DNA of 64,000 nt from an uncultured Chlorobiaceae bacterium (GTDB lineage: Bacteria; Bacteroidota; Chlorobiia; Chlorobiales; Chlorobiaceae), in contig CAJAJL010000077.1 in NCBI GenBank assembly GCA_903940125.1, positions 24,895 through 88,894 of the forward strand. The letters run 5' to 3'. Under the pieces are notes generated by a model. That model had not been told where the DNA came from. It saw only the letters and a list, made by a program, of their open reading frames with translations, and did not search any database. Below, piece after piece: positions 19,660 to 28,877 of this stretch. The translations under genes were made by a program, and so were the position numbers. Each line of letters starts with the position of its first letter. The first letter of the stretch is position 1.

Positions 19660-19804
19660 ACCAATAGTCAGAAAGTGATTTAACAAAGCCGATACAAAAT
19701 ACATGTTTTGATACCGTTTTCAGTGTATATTCAAGCGTGATATGTTCAGATAGTATGCGATTTCCCCGATAACATCTTTTTTTCGACTTGTTCGCTGTGT
19801 TTCT

Positions 19805-20464
19805 GTGCCCATGAAAAAGATAGACCGTTTGAAGCTTCGCTATGAAGTTGCTCGAAAAGCAATTCATCTGTCGTCCATTTCAATTCCAGTGATATACTAC
19901 TTTATCACCAGGGAAATCGCTCTACTTTTACTTGTTCCGCTTTTTGCCGGTTTTTTTCTGGTTGACCTGCTTAAAAATTTTTATCCTCCTGTTGCAAAAT
20001 GGTATCACAGCACATTTGATGCAATGCTGAGAACCCATGAACTTGAAGAAAAACCTTATTTGAATGGAGCTACCTACATTACCATGGGAGCGCTTCTGCT
20101 TGTGCTCTTCTTCCCTAAAATTATTGTCATAGCATCCTTTGCCATGGTTTCTGTTTCAGATACTTTTGCGGCAATTATCGGGAAAGCATTCGGAAAACAC
20201 CGGTTCGGAGAAAAAAGCGTTGAAGGAAGCATTGCTTTTTTTCTTGCTTCACTGGGTATTGTCGCCGTCGTTCCAGAACTGAACATCTTTATCGGCCTGG
20301 TAATGGCAATAACAGCCACAGTTACTGAGGCCTTTATGGTGCGTATCGGCAGCTATAAAATAGACGATAATCTTTCCATCCCAATTGTCAGCGCATCGGT
20401 CGGTATCCTCTGCTATATGCTTGTGTTGCCTGAACAAATTCCATTCCTTTCCATTTCTCCATAG
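19805..20464 (+). CDS. Diacylglycerol/polyprenol (phytol-type) kinase family membrane protein
   Basis: 219 residues, about six or seven membrane segments, no long loops. The segments RKAIHLSSISIPVIYY, VSVSDTFAAIIGKAFGKHRFGEKSVEGS and the late TEAFMV-DDNLSIP match the SEC59/DGK1/VTE5 family of CTP-dependent lipid kinases. In a phototroph, a role in recycling phytol or farnesol from chlorophyll side chains is plausible, but dolichol-like substrates are equally possible. The alternative ATG two codons in (19811) cannot be excluded. Confidence 0.75.
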   Translation: MPMKKIDRLKLRYEVARKAIHLSSISIPVIYYFITREIALLLLVPLFAGFFLVDLLKNFYPPVAKWYHSTFDAMLRTHELEEKPYLNGATYITMGALLLVLFFPKIIVIASFAMVSVSDTFAAIIGKAFGKHRFGEKSVEGSIAFFLASLGIVAVVPELNIFIGLVMAITATVTEAFMVRIGSYKIDDNLSIPIVSASVGILCYMLVLPEQIPFLSISP

Positions 20465-20483
20465 ACGACCCCACAAGAGTATC

Positions 20484-21431
20484 ATGCAGACCATTCTTAC
20501 CGATTCCGCTGAAGAAGCAGCTGATTTCCTTAATTGCGGAGGAGTTGTCGCATTTCCAACAGAAACGGTATACGGTCTTGGTGCCGGGATATGCCATCCT
20601 GAAGCCATTAAAAAGGTCTTTCGGGCAAAAGGTCGTCCCGGGGATAACCCTTTGATTGTTCATATTTATTGCCTTGAGCAATTGGCTGATGTTGCTTCTG
20701 ACATCAATTCGAATGCAAGAGTGCTGATTGAACGGTTTTTTCCCGGCCCACTGACTCTTGTGCTGAAAAAAAATTTGCTCGTGCCTGATTCTGTTACAGC
20801 TGGACTTGAGACTGTCGGAATCCGATGTCCCGCAAATCTGGTCGCACGGGAGTTTCTCAGCCATTGTTCCTGCCCTGTTGCTGCACCTTCAGCAAATCTT
20901 TCGGGGCTGCCAAGCGCAACAAGCTGGGAATCGGTCTATGAAGATCTTAACGGAAAGATCGACTGCCTCCTTAGGGGAAAGCCGAGTACTATTGGCCTTG
21001 AATCAACTATTGTAGAGTGTTCGGGTACATTGCCGGTACTGCTCCGGGCCGGTGCCATAACCCTTGAACAACTGCGGGCAGTGCTGCCTGAAATCAGTGT
21101 ATACGCAGTTACGGATGAGCGGGAGGTACCGAAAAGTCCTGGTCTGAAATATCCGCATTATGCACCTAAAGCATCAATTCTCTTTTACAACGTCAATGAA
21201 ACAGTAACCATCGGACCTTCTTCGGCATATATCGGTCTTTCCGACCCTCCTGAAGGTGTTGCGTTGTTCAAGATCTGCAAAAATTTTGATGAGTACGGGC
21301 GAGAACTGTTCAGCTTTTTCCGCTACTGTGATGCTCATGACATTAAGGTCATTTACTGTGAACTCCCTGCAAATACCGGATTGGGCAGAGCAATACGTGA
21401 CAGACTTCTGAGGGCGGCGGGGAGGCTTTAA
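20484..21431 (+). CDS. L-threonylcarbamoyladenylate synthase (Sua5/YrdC type)
   Basis: 315 residues from the ATG at 20484, 20 bases after the preceding stop. The ORF track opens earlier, inside the kinase gene. The YrdC domain (about 1-200) has GGVVAFPTETVYGLGAGI, KGRPGDNPLIVHI, VGIRCPAN and CPVAAPSANLSG. The C-terminal Sua5 domain (SPGLKYPHYAPKA linker, then about 90 residues) makes this the long Sua5 form rather than short TsaC. It makes threonylcarbamoyl-AMP for tRNA t6A37 modification. Confidence 0.93.
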   Translation: MQTILTDSAEEAADFLNCGGVVAFPTETVYGLGAGICHPEAIKKVFRAKGRPGDNPLIVHIYCLEQLADVASDINSNARVLIERFFPGPLTLVLKKNLLVPDSVTAGLETVGIRCPANLVAREFLSHCSCPVAAPSANLSGLPSATSWESVYEDLNGKIDCLLRGKPSTIGLESTIVECSGTLPVLLRAGAITLEQLRAVLPEISVYAVTDEREVPKSPGLKYPHYAPKASILFYNVNETVTIGPSSAYIGLSDPPEGVALFKICKNFDEYGRELFSFFRYCDAHDIKVIYCELPANTGLGRAIRDRLLRAAGRL

Positions 21432-21447
21432 CCTCCCCGTGATATGT

Positions 21448-23490
21448 TCAGAATGAGAGAGTACATCCAACATGGAATGAACCGGGAGAGCTTGTAGCTC
21501 GTTCGTCGTTCCCACTGCTGTAGACCTCTCGATCACCATACCAGGCCATCTCGTATCGTGCTGCAAGCTTCATATACGGCATGGTCTGCCATGATGCGAG
21601 AAGAAAAACTGATTTTCCGCGACCGTTGTAGAGACCGAGAGTCGAGGTCAGTGGCAGATCATCTTCATAAGCATAGAGTGCTGCATCGTAATCATCAGTA
21701 TTGAAGATGGTAAAACGTCCTTTTACAGTACATTTTCCAGTATGGTAAGCTGCCTGCTGATAGATAAGCCATCCATTGAATGCTCTGTCACCGGAAAGAT
21801 ATTTTTTGACTGCTTTTTTCACTTCGCCCCGGGTTCTCACATGAATGCCGGGGGAAACCTCTCCATCGAAATCCAGCCTGCTGCGATTGGTAATTTGCGG
21901 AAGCGCTGACCAGAGCGGTTTGCTGGCAGTACCTTGATTGGCCTGTTCTTCTTTAGCTTTATGCTGCAGTTGGAGATTCCAACTGACCGCTTGTGATTGC
22001 TGCCATGTCATGAATAGTCGAAAATCATTACCTTCGGAGGAGAAGTGACAATGATCGTCAAGCACGGGGAAGGTGAAGAGGTCATAATAGCCTCCAACTG
22101 CAAGTCTTTCGGTCACTTTTGCCTTGATGCCCAGATAGTCTCCTTCCTCGTTTGATGCCCCGTCTCCCCTTTCGGCAAACGCTCCTGCAAAAGGTGAGAA
22201 ATAGTTACCGCCATATCGTCTGAGGGAAGCTATTGTGCTGACGCCATGAAAAATTTCATACTCTGCGCCCGCAGTCCATGATGCATCCCCGGGTTTTTCG
22301 GAAAATGCCGCTTCGGCAAAGAGGTTTATCGTTCCCAGTGAGCAATCCGTTTCTATACTGTAAAGGGTTGCTGAAGATTGCTCCCCTGCTGCTGCATAGG
22401 GTTGAAGCTTGCTGAGCGGTTCGGAATAGTGGTAGTTGAGCACGGTGCCGCCAGCCTTGCCGCTTATGAAGTCAGTTTGATAATGATAGAGCAGATGCGC
22501 ACCTGAGAGGGTTTCAATAATGTTGTCTTTTCGGCTTATTTCAAGCAGAGTACGGTGGTTCCCTGATTCATCAAAGCTGGTAATTAACCCACTGGTTTTA
22601 TTGATGACAGCATCAACATGATTTACAGAATAAAACGAGGTAACTTCGAAAGGATTAAGCTTCAGAGTCGTTGCGGCACCTTGCAGAAAGCCGCATTCGG
22701 AGCTTGATGCATAGGGCGATAGTGACTTCGATGAAAGCCTGACACTTCTGGTGGGATCGGAGCCCTTTGCGAAATATCGGTTCTGTCCAATGAGCAGCCC
22801 TTCGCCAAAATTCAGCCGATAGTTGCCGATAACAGCATTTTTTATCATGCCAAGGTCATAGACATGGATGCTCAGTGATGTAAAGTCGGCAAGGTCGGGT
22901 TCTCCGATATCTTTTTCCTGTACAAGAGTTGCTTCGAGATGAGGAACAGTAAACTGCTGGCGATTATAGAGTTTGTAGTTTTCACCGCTGTATGCACCGT
23001 TCAGTATGCCTTTACGTTCGGTCGTTTCCCAGAACAGGCGACTGTTGAGCGTGATTTTTGCCGCTTTCGAGCCTGATGCTGGTGTTAGCGGGAAAACCTG
23101 ATTTTTTTGTAACTGAATATATGGCGCAATAGCTGCCGTTTTCTCTTTTCCGATAAGCGTCTCAAGCTCCTGCAGAGAAAGAACCGATCCTTTGCCAGTG
23201 TGAGAAAGAATGGTGTGAGCATCGAATGAGGTCAGCCAGGGAAGTTGTCGCAGTTCATCAACATCTGCAACATTAAGAGAAACAGGGTTGTTTTTCAAGT
23301 TCTCAATTAATTGGAAGAGCTGCTCAAGATTTGATTCAGATTCAGCGCTGTCGAAAAGCTGCTGAAGGGCAGGATTTTCAGCATGAAGAAGTTGAAGAGG
23401 GAAAAAAGCAGGTGTCAGAAAACATAAAAACGTCATGACCTGGAAAAATACATGACGTTTAAAAGCAATGAAAAGCTGTTTCATAACCAT
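21448..23490 (-). CDS. Exported helix-hairpin-helix protein with predicted outer-membrane beta-barrel
   Basis: 680 residues. A signal peptide (FQVMTFLCFLTPAFFPLQL, cleavage near LHA|E) is followed by a helical stretch and one ComEA-like helix-hairpin-helix unit (SLNVADVDELRQLPWLTSFD, about 70-90). The rest, about 150-680, alternates short aromatic amphipathic strands and ends in HVGCTLSF, a terminal aromatic residue as in outer-membrane beta-barrels. Similar architectures occur in Bacteroidetes and Chlorobi as uncharacterised proteins; I recognise no function. The HhH unit outside the cytoplasm suggests contact with DNA or a structural role. The likely start is the ATG at 23490 or the third codon. 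Confidence 0.65.
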   Translation of the reverse strand: MVMKQLFIAFKRHVFFQVMTFLCFLTPAFFPLQLLHAENPALQQLFDSAESESNLEQLFQLIENLKNNPVSLNVADVDELRQLPWLTSFDAHTILSHTGKGSVLSLQELETLIGKEKTAAIAPYIQLQKNQVFPLTPASGSKAAKITLNSRLFWETTERKGILNGAYSGENYKLYNRQQFTVPHLEATLVQEKDIGEPDLADFTSLSIHVYDLGMIKNAVIGNYRLNFGEGLLIGQNRYFAKGSDPTRSVRLSSKSLSPYASSSECGFLQGAATTLKLNPFEVTSFYSVNHVDAVINKTSGLITSFDESGNHRTLLEISRKDNIIETLSGAHLLYHYQTDFISGKAGGTVLNYHYSEPLSKLQPYAAAGEQSSATLYSIETDCSLGTINLFAEAAFSEKPGDASWTAGAEYEIFHGVSTIASLRRYGGNYFSPFAGAFAERGDGASNEEGDYLGIKAKVTERLAVGGYYDLFTFPVLDDHCHFSSEGNDFRLFMTWQQSQAVSWNLQLQHKAKEEQANQGTASKPLWSALPQITNRSRLDFDGEVSPGIHVRTRGEVKKAVKKYLSGDRAFNGWLIYQQAAYHTGKCTVKGRFTIFNTDDYDAALYAYEDDLPLTSTLGLYNGRGKSVFLLASWQTMPYMKLAARYEMAWYGDREVYSSGNDERATSSPGSFHVGCTLSF

Positions 23491-23526
23491 TCCGGGTTTT
23501 GTGCATTAACAAAACCGGCTGATGGT

Positions 23527-24270
23527 TTATTGGCTTTCCGTCAACTTGTAGAGTTCCTGAACCTCATTACGGCTCAGATATCGCCATTCACCACGCCGGA
23601 GTTCACCAGCCTGGAGACCTGCATAAGCAACTCTTTCAAGCCGTTTAACCTCAAAACCGAGGGTTTCGAACATTCTTCGTACCTGGTGATTCTTCCCTTC
23701 ATGAATGCTCAGCAATACCTGCATGCCATCGTCGAGTATTTTTGCCCTGCAGGGACTAACCTTTTCCCCGGTGTCTTTTAAACGCATTCCCCCTGTCAGC
23801 TGCTGCAGAAGATTTGGCGTAAATTTTTCATTAAGGACAGCAATATACTCTTTTTTTACATTTGACGAAGGATGCATAAGTTTATGTGCAAGGGTACCGT
23901 CGTTGGTCAAAAGAATAACCCCTGTAGTTTTTCTGTCAAGCCGGCCTACGGGAAAGACCCTTTCTTTGACGTCAATAAAATCGAGCACCATTTCACGATT
24001 TTTTTCGTCACTGTTAGTGGTAATTACATTTCGGGGTTTGTTCAAAAGAATGTATACCTTTCTTGCCTCGGGCTGAGCAAACCGCTCGCCATCGACAATC
24101 ACTTCGTCGCGAGACGGATTAACCATTATCCCCGGTGTTGTAATTACTGTGCCGTTTACCATTACACGCCCGGCAAGAACAAGCTGGTCGGCAGCCCTCC
24201 GTGAGGCTATGCCGCATGATGCCAGAAAACGGTTGATTCTGACTTCATCGTCTTTACTGCTGTTTTTCAT
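23527..24270 (-). CDS. rluB: Ribosomal large-subunit pseudouridine synthase, RluB/RsuA family
   Basis: 247 residues. The N-terminal S4 RNA-binding domain (RINRFLASCGIASRRAADQLV) precedes the RsuA-type catalytic domain with VGRLDRKTTGVILLTNDG, which carries the catalytic aspartate, and GKNHQVRRMFETLG. RluB modifies 23S rRNA U2605; RluE/F or RsuA specificity cannot be excluded from sequence. Its start overlaps the stop of scpB by four bases, a pairing common in bacteria. Confidence 0.88.
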   Translation of the reverse strand: MKNSSKDDEVRINRFLASCGIASRRAADQLVLAGRVMVNGTVITTPGIMVNPSRDEVIVDGERFAQPEARKVYILLNKPRNVITTNSDEKNREMVLDFIDVKERVFPVGRLDRKTTGVILLTNDGTLAHKLMHPSSNVKKEYIAVLNEKFTPNLLQQLTGGMRLKDTGEKVSPCRAKILDDGMQVLLSIHEGKNHQVRRMFETLGFEVKRLERVAYAGLQAGELRRGEWRYLSRNEVQELYKLTESQ

Positions 24271-24896
24271 TCTTTTGTATCGTTTCCTCTTGATAGTTGT
24301 CGAGTGATTGTCTCTGCTTCACCCTCCTGCCGGGTCAAGTACTCCTGCTCTTCGTGCTCCTGGAGAATTTCTTTTATTTCGCGAAGTTTCGGCAGGTCTT
24401 TCAAGGAAGATAAGTGAAAAAGATCCAAAAATTCTCTGGTGGTTCCATACTGCAGTGGCTTGCCGGGAGAATCCGCCCTTCCTCGAACCTCTATGAAGCC
24501 GCGAAGCATAAGCCTGTCGATAGCATAATCGGGACTAACGCCGCGAATCTGCTGAATCTCTCCACGGGTAACCGGCTGATTATAGGCAATAACGGCAAGA
24601 ACTTCAAGAAGAGACTGCGAGAGCCTTCTGCGAATGTTAGGGGCAAGAAGTTTTTTCAGGATATCGCCGAATTCCGGTTTGGAAAGAAAACGGTATCCAC
24701 CGGCAATCCGGTGGATATGAAAGGTTCTTCCGGTAGAGGTATACTCAGCATTGAGCTGCTCAATAATTGACTGAAACTCACCGGAATCAAGATCCCTGCC
24801 GGTAACCTGTCTGATTGTCTGGAGGGTAACAGCTTCTTCAGAAGCAAAAATGACCGCCTCTATGTATTGCTGCAACTGCAGGTCCTGCTTCTGCAC
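24267..24896 (-). CDS. scpB: Segregation and condensation protein B
   Basis: 209 residues. Contains two winged-helix domains, with YIEAVIFASEEAVTLQTI at the start and LLEVLAVIAYNQPVTRGEI plus IRGVSPDYAIDRLMLRGFIE in the second. It is the kleisin-associated partner of the SMC complex (smc at 10.3 kb). Acidic C-terminal tail. It overlaps the pseudouridine synthase downstream and lies 14 bp after hisA. Confidence 0.93.
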   Translation of the reverse strand: MQKQDLQLQQYIEAVIFASEEAVTLQTIRQVTGRDLDSGEFQSIIEQLNAEYTSTGRTFHIHRIAGGYRFLSKPEFGDILKKLLAPNIRRRLSQSLLEVLAVIAYNQPVTRGEIQQIRGVSPDYAIDRLMLRGFIEVRGRADSPGKPLQYGTTREFLDLFHLSSLKDLPKLREIKEILQEHEEQEYLTRQEGEAETITRQLSRGNDTKE

Positions 24897-24910
24897 ATTT
24901 TTCCTTTAGC

Positions 24911-25681
24911 CTATTTTGTCCGGGCAGTAGAGAAATTATGGTCGAGGCAAATGCCTTCTTCATAATTATACCATAACTGCTGACAGGGGAAGTTGTTTTC
25001 GTAAAGGGCCTTACCAATAATGACAGAATCTACACCGCAAGACTTAAGTTCATCGAGTCTTTTCAAATCCCCGGAATTGGTAACTCCGCCAGAAGCAGTG
25101 ATTTTCATCCCTGTTTTTTCTGCAAATTTTTTGGTGCTTTCATAACCAAATCCCTGCATCATGCCGTCTCGGGTTATGTCCGTATAAATCACCCGCTCAA
25201 TTCCCATCTCTTTCATCTGGAGTGCCAGATCGTAATCCTTCAAGCCACTGCTTTCAGTCCACCCTTTAATCTTAGGAACTCCGTTCTCGGCATCGATACC
25301 AACGACAATCTGTGATGGGCGATATGTTTTTAAAAGTTCTTCAATCAGTTTGGGATTGGTAACTGCAGCTGAGCCAATCACAACACGACCAACCCCGATA
25401 TCAAGATAACGCTTGACCGCATCGACAGAGCGAATACCCCCGCCGACCTGCACTGGAATATCAAGATTATTTAAAATATCCCTGATTTTCTCAAAATTGA
25501 CCATCTCTCCGGTAAGGGCGGCATCAAGGTCTACAATATGCAACATCTTGGCATTCTGCTTGCGCCAGATAATTGCCATGTCGAGTGGATTGTCGAGATA
25601 TATTTTTTTCTGGCTGAAATCACCTCGGGTCAACCTTACACACTTTCCGTCCTTTATATCTATAGCAGGAATAATCAGCAT
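24911..25681 (-). CDS. hisA: ProFAR isomerase (HisA)
   Basis: 256 residues. The TIM-barrel isomerase of histidine synthesis starts at the ATG 25681 (MLIIPAIDIKDGKCVRLTRG); the twelve codons before it in the ORF track are outside the family. Phosphate-binding motifs VGGGIRSVDA and ITASGGVTNSGD, and the catalytic Asp in IPAID and in ITRDGMM, are present. hisH lies 22 bp upstream on the same strand, so the two form a small his unit separated from other his genes. Confidence 0.95.
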   Translation of the reverse strand: MLIIPAIDIKDGKCVRLTRGDFSQKKIYLDNPLDMAIIWRKQNAKMLHIVDLDAALTGEMVNFEKIRDILNNLDIPVQVGGGIRSVDAVKRYLDIGVGRVVIGSAAVTNPKLIEELLKTYRPSQIVVGIDAENGVPKIKGWTESSGLKDYDLALQMKEMGIERVIYTDITRDGMMQGFGYESTKKFAEKTGMKITASGGVTNSGDLKRLDELKSCGVDSVIIGKALYENNFPCQQLWYNYEEGICLDHNFSTARTK

Positions 25682-25703
25682 AACAAAGTAAAAAGAATCG
25701 GTT

Positions 25704-26309
25704 TCAACACTCAGCAAAGTTTTTCAGAACTTGTAATCCGGCATCAGAACTTTTTTCCGGATGAAACTGAACTGCAAAAATACCATTTTTTTCGATAGCC
25801 GAACAAAAGTTTTTTCCAGCGAACCAGGTTGTTGCAGCGACAGCATCAAGTGAGACAGGCTCACAATAATAAGAGTGTACAAAATAGAAAAACGAGTGAT
25901 CCGGAATACCTCGAAAAAGAACACTCTCTTTCTGTTGATCAACCGAATTCCACCCTATCTGGGGTATCTTGTCAGTGTCGCTTATAAATCGCAGAACTCT
26001 GCCGGGAATCAGGTTCATTCCCTTGTAATCGCCCATTTCCTCACTGTCAGTCAACAGCAACTGCATACCAAGACATATTCCCAGGAGTTGTCCTCCTTTA
26101 TCGACATGTTCTGCAACTGCTTCGGTAAATCCGGATGCATTGAGGGACTCGATGGCCTGACCGAAAGCACCAACTCCAGGAAGAACTACCTTTCTATAAC
26201 CGGCAAGTTTACCGGGATCACTGCTGACGACAGCCTTGACACCAAGGTAGTCAAATGACTTGAGAACAGAACGAAGATTACCAGCACCGTAATCGGCTAT
26301 AAAAACCAT
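25704..26309 (-). CDS. hisH: Imidazole glycerol phosphate synthase, glutaminase subunit
   Basis: 201 residues. Class I glutamine amidotransferase: VLPGVGAFGQA, the nucleophile elbow LLGICLGMQLLL with Cys, and the His/Glu pair in AVQFHPEKSSDAG. It supplies ammonia to HisF, which is not in this window. AAAGGG lies ahead of the ATG, preceded by a strong 12-bp inverted repeat. Confidence 0.95.
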   Translation of the reverse strand: MVFIADYGAGNLRSVLKSFDYLGVKAVVSSDPGKLAGYRKVVLPGVGAFGQAIESLNASGFTEAVAEHVDKGGQLLGICLGMQLLLTDSEEMGDYKGMNLIPGRVLRFISDTDKIPQIGWNSVDQQKESVLFRGIPDHSFFYFVHSYYCEPVSLDAVAATTWFAGKNFCSAIEKNGIFAVQFHPEKSSDAGLQVLKNFAEC

Positions 26310-26326
26310 AAAAACCCTTTAACAGT

Positions 26327-26377
26327 GCAGAAAATCAGCCGATAAAATATCTGCAACCGGACTGTCTGATTTTCTGC
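26327..26377 (-). promoter_or_regulatory. 12-bp perfect inverted repeat in the hisH leader
   Basis: GCAGAAAATCAG (26327-26338) and CTGATTTTCTGC (26366-26377) are perfect complements with a 27-base loop, in which CCG and CGG could extend the structure. It lies 18 bases before the hisH ATG and upstream of the divergent nfnA gene. Neither flanking gene ends here, so it is not a normal terminator. It could be an RNA leader hairpin ahead of the hisH ribosome-binding site or a DNA operator for either gene. Confidence 0.5.
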
Positions 26378-26475
26378 TCATTTTTATATTTAATCAATAA
26401 TGCTTATTATAATGACTTTTTCACCTTAAAGGAAAAGCCGAAAAGCCTCTATCATCATACGAAATCGAAAAGCAA

Positions 26476-27312
26476 ATGCATAAGATTGTTTCTGCAATAT
26501 TTTTAGCTGAAAATATCAAAAAAATTGAAATAGAGGCGCCTCGCATTGCTAAAAAAAGAAAAGCAGGCCAGTTTATCATGATAAGGGTGGGCCAGTCGGG
26601 CGAAAGAGTCCCGCTGACGATTGCAGATTCTGATCCTGAAAAAGGCACCATTACCATCATTGTTCAGGGAATGGGTAAATCTACAAGAGAGTTGAACACA
26701 AAAGAAGCCGGCGACACCATCAGTGATATTGTAGGGCCGCTCGGAACCCCTTCACACATTGAGAAGTTCGGAACCGCCGTCAGTATCGGCGGTGGGGTTG
26801 GTACAGCAATTGCCTATCCGACGGCTGTCGCTCTTAAGGAAGCCGGGAATTATGTTATTACCATTAACGGTGCCCGGTCAAAAGAGCTTGTGATTCTTGA
26901 GAACGAGATGAAAGCAGTGAGTGATGAGGCATACATTACAACAGATGACGGCTCATACGGCTTTCATGGTTTTGTCACCCAGAAACTTCAAGAGCTGATA
27001 GATTCAGGGAAAACAATCGATTATGTCCTTGCCATAGGACCTATCCCTATGATGAGAGCAATTGCTGAGGTCACCCGGCCCTACAATATTAAAACCATGG
27101 TCAGTCTCAATCCAATTATGGTTGATGGAACGGGCATGTGTGGCGGCTGCAGGGTGACAGTGGATAATCAGATTAAATTCGCCTGTGTTGACGGGCCTGA
27201 ATTTGATGCGCATCAAGTCGATTTTACAAACCTTACTGACCGGAACAAACTGTACCTGCCGGAAGAAAAAAAATCGGCTGAAGCATTTGCACACAAATGC
27301 AACCTGCAGTAA
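26476..27312 (+). CDS. nfnA: NfnA-type ferredoxin-NADP reductase / sulfide dehydrogenase subunit alpha
   Basis: 278 residues. The FAD domain (KAGQFIMIRVGQSGERVPLTIAD) is followed by an NAD(P)-binding domain (AVSIGGGVGTAIAYP). The C-terminal [2Fe-2S] ligand region reads DGTGMCGGCRVTV...FACVDGPEFDAHQVDF. This is the small subunit of the electron-bifurcating NADH-dependent ferredoxin:NADP oxidoreductase or of the related sulfide dehydrogenase; the large subunit follows 117 bp downstream. No strong Shine-Dalgarno before the ATG. Confidence 0.85.
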   Translation: MHKIVSAIFLAENIKKIEIEAPRIAKKRKAGQFIMIRVGQSGERVPLTIADSDPEKGTITIIVQGMGKSTRELNTKEAGDTISDIVGPLGTPSHIEKFGTAVSIGGGVGTAIAYPTAVALKEAGNYVITINGARSKELVILENEMKAVSDEAYITTDDGSYGFHGFVTQKLQELIDSGKTIDYVLAIGPIPMMRAIAEVTRPYNIKTMVSLNPIMVDGTGMCGGCRVTVDNQIKFACVDGPEFDAHQVDFTNLTDRNKLYLPEEKKSAEAFAHKCNLQ

Positions 27313-27429
27313 GCAGGAATACAATACCTGTTGGATTTATCACTCTGTCATCACGACTTTCCTGCCGTTGAACTTTGCAGGGATGGCTTTTTTTGTATAA
27401 ACACACCATCTTTTTTAATTGAAATAACT

Positions 27430-28875
27430 ATGGCCACACAACATATCACGACCAAAGAGCGCTTTGCCATTCCGCGCCAGGAAATGCCTGCTCAGAAAGC
27501 GGATGTCCGGAATAAAAACTTCAAGGAAGTGAATCTTGGTTATACACCTGAGCTGGCACAGAAAGAAGCGCTTCGTTGTATTCAGTGCAAGGATCCAGCC
27601 TGCATCAAGGGATGCCCGGTTAATATCAAGATAGATCAGTTTATCAAGCTTATAGCGGATGGCAATTTTCTGGGTGCAGCAAGAAAGATCAAGGAGGATA
27701 ATGTCCTTCCGGCAATCTGTGGAAGAGTGTGCCCACAGGAAGACCAGTGCGAAAAAACCTGCATTCTTACAAAAAAGCATACATCAGTTGCTATCGGAAA
27801 TCTGGAGCGATTTGCCGCCGATTACGAGCGTGAAACCGGTAATGTTGAGCTGCCAACCGTAAAAGCCTCTACCGGTAAAAAAATAGCGGTTATCGGCAGC
27901 GGACCGGCCGGACTCAGCTGCGCTAATGATCTTATCCAATTGGGCCATTCGGTCACGGTTTTTGAGGCGTTACACGAACTAGGGGGCGTTCTGGTCTATG
28001 GCATTCCCGAATTCAGGCTTCCTAAGGAGATTGTAAAGTCAGAAATTGACGGGTTAAAAAAACTTGGTGTCAACTTTATAACCAACGCTGTCGCCGGACG
28101 TTCGATTACCGTAGACGAACTGCTGAAAGAGGAGGGATTTGACGCTGTCTTTATTGGTGTTGGAGCAGGTCTGCCATGGTTTTTGGGTATCCCTGGTGAA
28201 AACCTTCTCGGGGTATATTCGGCAAATGAGTTTTTAACCAGGGTCAACTTGATGAAATCGTATCAATTCCCTGAAAATGATACTCCGGTGTTCAACTGCA
28301 AGGGGAAAAATGTGGCTGTGTTCGGGGGAGGCAATACCGCAATGGATGCTGTAAGAACTGCCAAAAGACTGGGCGCCGAGCATGCCTATATTGTTTACCG
28401 CCGTTCAGAAGCTGAAATGCCGGCACGTCTTGAGGAAGTGCATCACGCAAGGGAAGAGGGAATTGAATTCCTTATGCTTATGAACCCTTTGGAATTTGTC
28501 GGCAATGAACAACAGTGGCTTACTGGAGCCAAATGTCTCAGGATGGAACTTGGCGAACCAGACGAGTCCGGACGTCGACGTCCTGTGCCGATAAAAGGTT
28601 CTGAGTTCATTCTTCCTATCGATATGGCAGTTATTTCAATCGGTAATGGTTCGAACCCGCTTATCAAACAAACCACTCCTGATATCGAAGTGAGCAAGCG
28701 CGACACTATTGTGGTGGATATGAACACGATGGCCACATCCAAAGATGATGTCTATGCCGGCGGCGATATTGTAACCGGTGGAGCAACCGTTATTCTTGCC
28801 ATGGGCGCAGGTCGTACAGCAGCCAAAGCCATCCACGAAAAACTGACGGGTATTGAAACTGTGCAGCCAGTTTGA
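27430..28875 (+). CDS. nfnB: NfnB/GltA-type large subunit, NADPH-dependent glutamate synthase-like flavoprotein
   Basis: 481 residues from the ATG at 27430; the ORF-track extension upstream is non-homologous. The N-terminal Fe-S domain has CIQCKDPACIKGCPVNI and AICGRVCPQEDQCEKTC (two [4Fe-4S] clusters). Two nucleotide-binding folds follow: IAVIGSGPAGLSCANDL for FAD and VAVFGGGNTAMDAVRTAKR for NADPH. The end is DVYAGGDIVTGGATVILAMGAG. With NfnA it probably couples ferredoxin, NADH and NADPH pools. A stand-alone GltD-type subunit would be the alternative, but the NfnA neighbour argues for Nfn. Confidence 0.87.
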   Translation: MATQHITTKERFAIPRQEMPAQKADVRNKNFKEVNLGYTPELAQKEALRCIQCKDPACIKGCPVNIKIDQFIKLIADGNFLGAARKIKEDNVLPAICGRVCPQEDQCEKTCILTKKHTSVAIGNLERFAADYERETGNVELPTVKASTGKKIAVIGSGPAGLSCANDLIQLGHSVTVFEALHELGGVLVYGIPEFRLPKEIVKSEIDGLKKLGVNFITNAVAGRSITVDELLKEEGFDAVFIGVGAGLPWFLGIPGENLLGVYSANEFLTRVNLMKSYQFPENDTPVFNCKGKNVAVFGGGNTAMDAVRTAKRLGAEHAYIVYRRSEAEMPARLEEVHHAREEGIEFLMLMNPLEFVGNEQQWLTGAKCLRMELGEPDESGRRRPVPIKGSEFILPIDMAVISIGNGSNPLIKQTTPDIEVSKRDTIVVDMNTMATSKDDVYAGGDIVTGGATVILAMGAGRTAAKAIHEKLTGIETVQPV

Positions 28876-28877
28876 CT

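Noticed and set aside
27313-27429. Terminator between nfnA and nfnB
   Set aside because: CCTGC/GCAGG before a T-run pairs only over five bases with extra bases before the T-run; it is too weak to call.
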